From Blastomussa wellsi (lineage: Eukaryota; Cnidaria; Anthozoa; Scleractinia; Plerogyridae), in assembly GCA_947652115.1 (NCBI GenBank), contig OX393568.1, forward strand, positions 4,574,017 through 4,638,016: 64,000 nucleotides of DNA, written 5' to 3'. Numbering within the stretch: the first letter of the stretch is position 1; the number at the start of each line of letters is the position of its first letter. Made by a program: the position numbers and the translations under genes. Shown piece after piece: positions 33,001-42,000 of the stretch. The notes beneath the pieces were generated by a model. It saw only the letters and a program-made list of their open reading frames with translations. It searched no databases and was not told the DNA's origin.

Positions 33001-36000
33001 TGCCTCTTCAGAAGGTTCTTCTTTGGTTACCTCTTCAGAAGGTGCCTCTGTTGTTGCCTCTTCAGAAGGTGTCTCTGTCGTTTCCTCTTCAGAAGGTGTC
33101 TCTGTGGTTGCCTCTTCAGAAGGTGCCTCTGTGTTTGCCTCTTCATAAGGTGTCTCTGTGGTTCCCTCTTCAGAAGGTGCCTCTGTGGTTGCCTCTTCAG
33201 ACGGTGTCTCTGTGGTTGCCTCTTCAGAAGGTGTCTCTGTTGTTTTCTCTTCGGAAGGTGCCTGTGTGGTTGCCTCTTCAGATGGCTCCTCTGTGGTTGC
33301 TTTTTCAGGTATCTTTGTTGTTGCCTCCTCAGAGGATGTCTCTGTTGTTGCCTCTTCAAAAGGTGCCTCTGTGGTTGGCTCTTCAGAAGGTGTCTCTGTT
33401 GTTTCCTCTTCAGAAGGTGCCTCTGTGGTTGCCTCTTCAGAAGGTGCCTCTGTGGTTGCCTCTTCAGAAGGTGCCTCTGTGGTTGCCTCTTTAGAAGGTG
33501 ACTCTGTGGTTGCCTCTTCAGAAGGTGTTTCTGTGGTTTCCTCTTCAGAAGGTGCCTCTGTTGTTGCCTCTACAGAAGGTGTGTCTGTTGTTGCCTCTTC
33601 AGAAGGTTTCTCTGTGGTTGCCTCTTTAGAAGGTGCCTCTGTGGTTGCCTCTTCAGAAGGTGTCTCTGTGGTTGCCTCTTCAGATGGTGTCTCTGTGGTT
33701 TCCTCTTCGGACGGTGTCTCTGTGGTTGCCTCTTCAAAAGGTGTTTGTGTGGTTCCCTCTACAGAAGGTGTCTGTGTGGTTGCCTTTTCAGAAGGTGTCT
33801 GTGTGGTTGCCTCTTCAGAAGGTGCGTCTGTGGTTGCCTCTTCAGAAGGTTTCTCTGTGGTTGCCTCTTCAGAAGGTGCCTCTGTTGTTGCCTCGTCAGA
33901 AGTTGCCTCTGTGGTTACGTCTAGAGAAGGTCCCTCTGTGGTTGCTTCATCAGAGGGTGCCTCTGTGGTTGCTTCTTCAGAAGGTTTTTCTGTTTTTGCT
34001 TCTTCAGAAGGTGCTTCTGTAGTTTCTTCTTCAGAAGGTGCCTTTGTAGTTACGTCTTTAGAACGTGCCTGTGTGGTTGCTTGTTGAGAAGGTGCTTCTT
34101 TAGAAGTTTCCTCTGTGGTCGCTTCTGTAGAAGGTGCCTCGCTGGTTGCTTCTTCAGAGGCTGATTTAGTTGTTACTTCTTCAGAATGTGCTTCTGTGGT
34201 TGTTTCTTCAGAAGGTGAGTCAGTCGTTTCTTCTGATGGTGATGCAATTGTTTTTTCTTTAGAATCTGTTGTAATAGTTGCTTGTGTTGAGGGTTCCTCA
34301 GTTTTAGCTCTCTCAAGAGATGTTGTAGTGGTCGTTGTGGTAGCGGTCTTAGTATGTGATGTTATTGTGGATTCCTTGGTTGGAGCAGGAGTAGTGGGCT
34401 CACCGTCTATGATATCTATGATGTCGTCATCAGTGCCTTGCACGGTTGGGTCCACATCGCCGTTTTCCAAGCTGTCGACAATGTCATCCGTGACTTTCTG
34501 TGCTAGCTTTGGTGCCGGCGTTTCAGTTTCCACGCTGGTTCCCATTGGTGTTGGTAGTAGGGGCTCTTCTTTTTTTGTCTCATTGACAGGTGCAGAAGTA
34601 AGAATTTGAATGCCCAATCCACTTGCCTCATCCTCCGCTGGAGAGTACCCAACTAACATACCCTCTGTGCGTCAAAGCAAGGTAAAGAAAAGTCAGCAAA
34701 AGTATTTAATTTAGAGGATTGCCTTGTTTATATGGAAAGTACTAGTTACTGGAGAGTTCTTTGGGGAATTTGTGGCTGGAAATTTCGTCTCTACAGGGGG
34801 CTGCCACATTAAAACACCTATTATGTTCACGGGTATAACTTTCTTGCAGAATTGCCTTTTAGTTTTAACAAAGGATACGCGAAGCCATTAAAAAGTGGTA
34901 TGAAATCACGATTGATGATTGAGAACACGATTGCTGTGGTTGAGATTCACGATTGGTGATCCAAAGTACGATTGATGATTAAGAAAACGATCCCTGTGGT
35001 TGAAAGAAAGATTGGGGATCGAGACTATCGATCGCTATGGTCACGAATATGGTGATCGAGAATATCGACCAATCGGGTTGAGAATATCAGTCGGTCATCG
35101 GTCAAAATGGTAGCCGCCGATAACCGAGTTGTCAAGATTTAGAGGAATTTCTGGACTTTATGAGGCAGTGCTTTGATGAGTGGAGGAAGAGCTCAATGAT
35201 CAACTCTATTCCTTTAGACTAATTGGACAGCTAGCAAGAGGACCATTTCCAAGCTGTTCATGCAATAGTAATTGCGGTACAGTGTAATGCCAGTGATAAA
35301 CTGAAGCAACTCGGGGATGACTTGCCCTCGGCTTCACAATGCTTCTTGCAGGAAATCCACAACACCAAAAAACAGAGAGAAAAGCTAGAATGGTGGAATT
35401 CAGAATCTTGATTCAGTTGTTATTCATTTAGTTTCATTTATGTTTCTGTCATACCTCCCATTCACATGATTAAATATGTGCGCCATCAAATATATATATT
35501 TGAATATTTAATATTCAAAGAATTCGTTTCTCTCTGACTTTTTGTGTTGTGGATTTCCTATAACAAACTTTGTGTAACCGAGAGCAGATCATCCACGAGT
35601 TGCTTCAGTTGATCACTAGCATTAAACTTTACTGCAATTACTATTGCATGAACAACTTTGAAGTGGTCCTCTAGCCTCCTCTCCATTAAGGAATAGAATT
35701 AAGTTCATCATTGAGTTCTTCCTCCATTCATCGAAGCACTGCCTCACGGAGTCCGGTTATCGACAGCTGTCATTTATATCGTAAGAGGTTACTGCTTCAT
35801 GTAAGCTTGAGTGTTTTATCCTTGACGGCTCCTTCGTTTGTTACCAGCCCTTTCTAATTTTCAATGACCAATCGATATTCTCAACCCCATCGGTCGATAT
35901 TTTCGATCGCAATACTCTCCACTATAGCAATCCACAGTCTCGATCCCCAATCGTTTTTCGACCACAGGGATCGTTTTCTCAGTCATCAATCGTGTTTTGT

Positions 36001-39000
36001 ACCATAGCGATGTCATTCTCAATCACCAATCGTGAATCTCAACCATAGCAATCGTCGTTCTCGATCACTAATCGATAATCTGAACTGTAGCAATCGTGTT
36101 CTCAATCACCAATCATGAAAACGTACACTTTTGAATGGTTTTGCCTCCCATAATTAGCAACAAAAAAGGAAAAGATTATCACTTTAGAATTCCCCATGCG
36201 TCGTCATTGTTGATCTTATCAATATGACGCTATTGCTGTGAAGCACATGAGAGCATCTTTTGTTTGAAACAATTGGGCAACCAAAACCAAATCCAAAATG
36301 GCGGCGCGCGGGAAATTTAAAACCGTTGTTTTCCATTTTTAGTTGCTATTAAATGAAATTTCTCCCTTATCTGGCAAAATTTGAAATGTAGGCACTATTT
36401 CAAACAAGCCAAGGTCACTTTTAGAGTAGAGTGGAAGTTCCCTTTAAAGGCCATGTCCGTATTGTGCAGTCCCGGGATTTGTTTACATTCGTTGATGCGT
36501 TACAATTCAGTAACAACGTACATGAAGGTTTTGAGTCCGCCATTACGGGTCGTTTCGTTTGGCAGTTCAGCTCGATGAGCTGAAACGTCGGTTTGGAATA
36601 TCGAGGTTCGTCTACTCTTTATTACTGTTTTTCAAGGATATCGGATGTCAAATTTTACCGGACAAGGGGGACATGACTTTTCATAATGATAAAAAACAGA
36701 AAAGATTATCGGTCATTATCGCTTTTAAAATTCCCGTGGCCGCCATGTTGGATTTTATGACGCCATTGCGTTGTCCTTATTGTTATTAATGAGAGGTAAT
36801 AATAGTTTCTTTTATATGAAACAATGGGACAACGCACTGACGTCATAAAATCCAAAATGGCGGCGCGCGGCAAATTTAAAAGCGATAACCATTTTCGCGT
36901 TTTAAGAATATGAAATGCCGTATCTCGCTCATCCGGAAAAAATGTACAATTTACATAATATTTTAGACAACTTGACGTCAACTTGTTTCAAGAGCCGATG
37001 TTCCCTTTAATAATGAAGAAAAATGTAACATTTTGCCCGTAATTTTCATTTTGTCCTGTTTACATTCCATCGTGTGCGACTTGTTAAACATTGCAGACAG
37101 AGATTGCGCAGTAAGAAATGGAAATGGCCTTTAACACTGGATTATTCACTCTCGATCATTATGAGATGATAGTTGATTTGGCTTTTTGCCTCTTTAACTG
37201 TCACGTCTTTTAGAACTGAACAAAAAGCTTTGCGCTCGTTTTCGCCCTTCTTGCTCGCGCTCGTGTTGAGGCTCTGCGTTCTGTTGCTCTAAACCACCTG
37301 TTTTGCATAGAAAGAACCCCTCATTGTTATCTTTACGGGACGAATCCGAACGCGGACCGAGCCGAGCGCGGCCTAGGTTAAGAATATCGCGAGGGAAGGC
37401 CACGCGGGTTTTCGATTTTTTTGGGGGTCGCTCTGCTCTCAGAAGTTTTCTCCATATTGACCATTTTCGCACCTTGTTTACCCCCCCCAAAATTTTGCAT
37501 AACCTTTGTTTTCAGATTCTCTTGGGACGACTGTAATACCCAGGAGAATTGGGAAACAAAGGTTATGCAAAATTTTGGGGGGTAAACAAGGTGTATTATG
37601 GGCCATGCGAAAATGGTCAATACCCAACTAGAGAATCTGTTAGCAGGCTACGAACAAACCAACCTCGTTTCGGTGAGAGAGACCCTGGAAACGAGATCGC
37701 GCAAAAGGTAGTGCCATAGTTGAACATTTGGAGGGACTTCGAACTCACTTGTGATTGATTTTGTCCACTCAGGATTTGTCCAAAACTTACGTAAACCTTT
37801 CATATATCCTTTTAATAAACATTACAATGTAGCAGCTCATTTTGCCCGGTTTCAGTTTGCTCGCCCGACACACAATCGAAAAATAAAACGCCATGAAACG
37901 TCGTTTTAAAAGACTTTAAAATACATATCGTCTTCTTACCGTTATAAACAGGTTCCAGATCCATTTGGTACGAATCATCCTCTGCATTAAATTCTTCTCT
38001 TGGAAAAGCTCTTGCATCCTGTGATAAAGAAAAACAGTAAGTACACAAATATATAAGTAGATTTCTCAGCTCTAATTTAATATAATGATTATAGGCGCTC
38101 GGGAGGGAGGGGGGAGGGTGGGGGTGGATGCTGTAGCCCCCCAAATTTTCGGCAACTCAGATTGTTTGGGTAGCAAGAGAAATTTGGCCAAGGCAACTTG
38201 CGAGAGGTTTTTGGGCAAATGGTTCACCGCCCTGGCAAAACGTTGCCCGTACGCCAATCATAATGATATAAACTGCGTCACCTCGCCTATCCTACCTTTC
38301 CCCTCATCTCCCCCTGCCTCAGTTCATCTGATCTCTTTTCATCGCATGCCAATAATTATTATCCTTAGAAATTCTAGCCTACGGCTCTAACGTCAGGGCT
38401 ACTAGCAAAGTGCCAGTTTGATTTAAGATTTAAACTAACGTTTTTATCAAATAGTTGCATTGTTGTATTCAGGGTTGTATTGATTTGGAGATTTAGACCG
38501 ACCGGTTAGCTCAGTTGGTAGAGCGTCGGACTACAGTGCGGGAGGTCTTGAGTTCGAACCTCAGACCGGACCAACACTCGGGGTTAAAATAACTAAGTAG
38601 AACGTCCTTCCTACACTCATCCTAAAGAGTTGGGCGTTGTGTTGCTGTCTTAGCGCACTTTCGAAAGCTTTGTGCATGAGCCTCTGGCTCGGGAGAATTG
38701 GACAACCACTCCCCGCTCTTCGAAATAAAATATTTGCCTATTTGATGCCAACACGAGAGAAGCAAAATTCGAAAGTTCAACACGATGCAACACGATGTAT
38801 TTAAAACAGGAAGTGGATGTTTTCTATTTCTTTTATAAAACACATTATAATGACAATGATAGGCCCGCGTGACAACCACGTGGTTTGTAGACGGACGCGC
38901 GCTTATTTTGCTTGTTTCATTCTAACCTGCGCGATCAGGCGTTCTTTATATTTTTGCAACGAGAGGCAGAATATTTTTTTCTCCCGCCGCGAAAAAATAA

Positions 39001-42000
39001 TAACGTTTGATCGCAGGTCAGTTTCATTCGCGGTAGCACAACGTGGGAACCTTGTTTCGTAAATAAATATAAAAAAACTAAGAAATATAATCTACCGTCG
39101 AGTGCCCATCGCCTCCTCTTATTTCCGGTTTCAATAGTCGAGTCGAGTTACTGTAACTAAAAGGATTTTGAGATAATGTTCATCATGTCACGATCGTGCG
39201 TGGGACAAACAAGTAACCTGACGATCGAGCCCATGACCTGCCAGACACCGTGCTCTATAAACCGAGCACGGAGAACTCATGAGCGCTCAAGGCCATCTGC
39301 TAAGGACTTTGCTATGCAATAGATCTTCTAATATCGGCAAGACCACAACGACAAACCAATGCGGAATGGTGCCGGATCTTTGTCGACCTGGATCAGTTTA
39401 AATCAAAAGATACTATGCAAAAAACGGTAGACTGATCCCCACGGCGAAGAGAAGAAATTAAAACTGATATAAAATCGCATTAAAATAAGTACAATATATT
39501 TGCCCGATATTTCGGTTTAAAAAACAAAGCTTCTACGGGGGCTTAAAGAAAATGAATGCAATAGACCCCGTTACAATGCCGTGAGACGGGGAGGGGTACT
39601 ACCTTAAATTTCGGATAGGTGTGTGCCGCGAAGGTTCTTAAACGGACACAGTCAGCTTTGGGACTGTGCTGACCTGGACACTAGCTTTCTCACTTTGAAA
39701 AAAAATTTATCTCAACCTGAAATCAAAGTTACGCGTCGAGTACATCTAGAAATCTGCTTCAATCTTGCCAATCGTTTACTGAAAACCTGTTTTTGAGTGT
39801 GGTTTTGCTGATCCTATGATATTATTTCAGTTATCTTATTTAGTTAAAACAGTATGGATCGCGATAAAGTGTGATATGCAAATTAGCTATGAAATGGTAC
39901 CTAATGCGCATGTGCACCAGCTGACTGTGTCTCCATTCTCGTCCCCAGAGGCGACCGTTGGAAGGTCCAACACTGGAAGTCTGCGATTCACGGACTTCCC
40001 GTCACTCTGCGCATGCACAAAGTCAAGTCTGACAAATCTGATTGGCTGAGAGTACAAAACGAATTCTCTGCGCATGTGCAGAAAATCGGACCTGGTGCTG
40101 ACCAAAAGGATCGCGGCCTCTGGGGACGAGAATGACTGTGTCCCTTAAGGTGCCTGCACATGAGGGGACATGACGCAGCGACAAAATAATGTGTTGTTCA
40201 CACGCATGGGACGAAGTTCAACGAGTCGACCTCCGCGTGGCGCTGGCACAAAATTGCCGCAAAATTCGTGGACATATGAACGCTTTCATGTGTGTGTACG
40301 TATTGTGTCAACAACATGATTATGTCCCTGTTTCATGTCTACTCGTGTTTAGGCACCTCCAACTTAGCACAAAAACGAAGGTTTTGCAAGCGTCAAGTAT
40401 CGCGTCGGCAAAGGTCACAAAAGCGCGCGAAAAACCTGAAAAACAAAATGATGATTTTTTTTCAGGTCCTTGTTCCAGTAGTGTTATGGCTGCATTCGCT
40501 TTTATCGTCATGCCTACTTAATTGCTACTGATGGTCATTTATTAATTTGTTATTCACATACTTATGCCAAGTACGTCCACACAAAGGGCTAACCCACACA
40601 CGACCGCTTTCTTGTGGCTTTGACAGAGCACTGCACCGTAACGCAGAGGTCGTGGTTTGGAATCCCGTTCACGGTCTTATTTTTTCAGGTCTTTGTTCCA
40701 GAAGTGTTATGGAGTTCTGCGTTTATTAAAGGAGCTACGTCACGATTTGTGACTTTTGAAAAATTTGAGCCTAATTTTTTTCAAAATCGTCATTTATAAT
40801 CCGTCTCAATATTCTCCATCCTTAACCATCCTTGTTCCCTTTTGGTTTTGTATCACATTTTTGTTGTTTTTCTTCCTTAGTAAACTATTGTTTTTAGGTT
40901 TTTAACTTGATTGAGTCATTATTAAAAAATTATTATGCTATAAATCCGTTAATTAATATAGCCTACAGAGAGAGGTGTTTAGCACTTTATTGTTGACATA
41001 AATAGAAACTTCTCGCAATGAAAAGTGTAGTATAATCGTAACAATTTACGGGCCTAGAAAATAATTGCAGTGTCTGCTTTCGCTCAGTAGCTAAATTGTC
41101 ACCAATTAAGAAATTGCTCAAAAGCCTTTTGAGGGCATTTCAACGACTGAACTATTTTGGAGACAATTGGATTTGTGGTCGAAAATATTTTCATTGATCA
41201 TCTCAGGTCGACAATGAACAGAGGGGTAGGCGCCTTACATCGAGACAGCGAAGAATGCAGCCGAAAATTCACTTGCAAAAACTGATAAAACGGTCAAACC
41301 AATCCCAAAAATGTAATTACCTGGGAACCATATCATGTTTACCGTATCTGTGAGTTTATTGTGAGCTCTCTTCTGAAGAAGGTTTTTTTTAAATACCTCT
41401 CAATTTGCTTGACGTACCGGAAAGGATTTGACATTTTCACTGTCCAATTTGATAAGAAGATCGCAGTTTCATGTCTCGCCTCTTTACAGGCTACGCCTGG
41501 GCAAATGTTTTTTATAAGTTTTTTTTCAAAAAGTCACGCTTATTTCAGATTCTGTAGTCATGTTTATCGAGTGCGGTGGATGACAGTTTAGAAGACACCA
41601 TCTTGTAAATCGAGTTAAATTTTTGGCTAAGAAAAAAATATAATATTATATATTTGGCTAAAGTAGACCCCCTGAGGTATTTTAAAAAGGCCACAACAAT
41701 CTTGTAGCGGTCACGTAATCAAATCTAAGGATTTCGAAAGATTTTCACAGTTTCGGAACCTTAAAATTGCCTCGGCTCGGTGTTTGCATTTGCCAAAGCG
41801 ATTTTTCTCATGATCACTTCGGAAAGTAAACCGGAAACAATCTCCCAAGACGATGTTTTCTTTTCATAGAGTAGATTGAACTTTCTCAAGTCTGTTTGTC
41901 CGCTAGCTTAACCTGGGAATATCTTATGATGTCAAGTCTTTTGTCCCGGAATAAGTGCGAAATAGTAAATGTGAATCCAACTGTGATAGTGAAGAAGGCG

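Noticed and set aside
24540..34330. 27-bp direct repeats resembling a CRISPR array or plain minisatellite
   Set aside because: There are no spacers, the units are contiguous, and the frame stays open for over 10 kb with splice-compatible ends. It is coding repeat DNA in a eukaryote.
37194..37490. 98-codon basic open frame on the - strand
   Set aside because: It overlaps a foldback MITE and has no recognisable domain or splice context.
38500..38572. tRNA gene at 38.5 kb
   Set aside because: The anticodon stem does not pair and SINE-like sequence follows; it is called as a SINE head instead.
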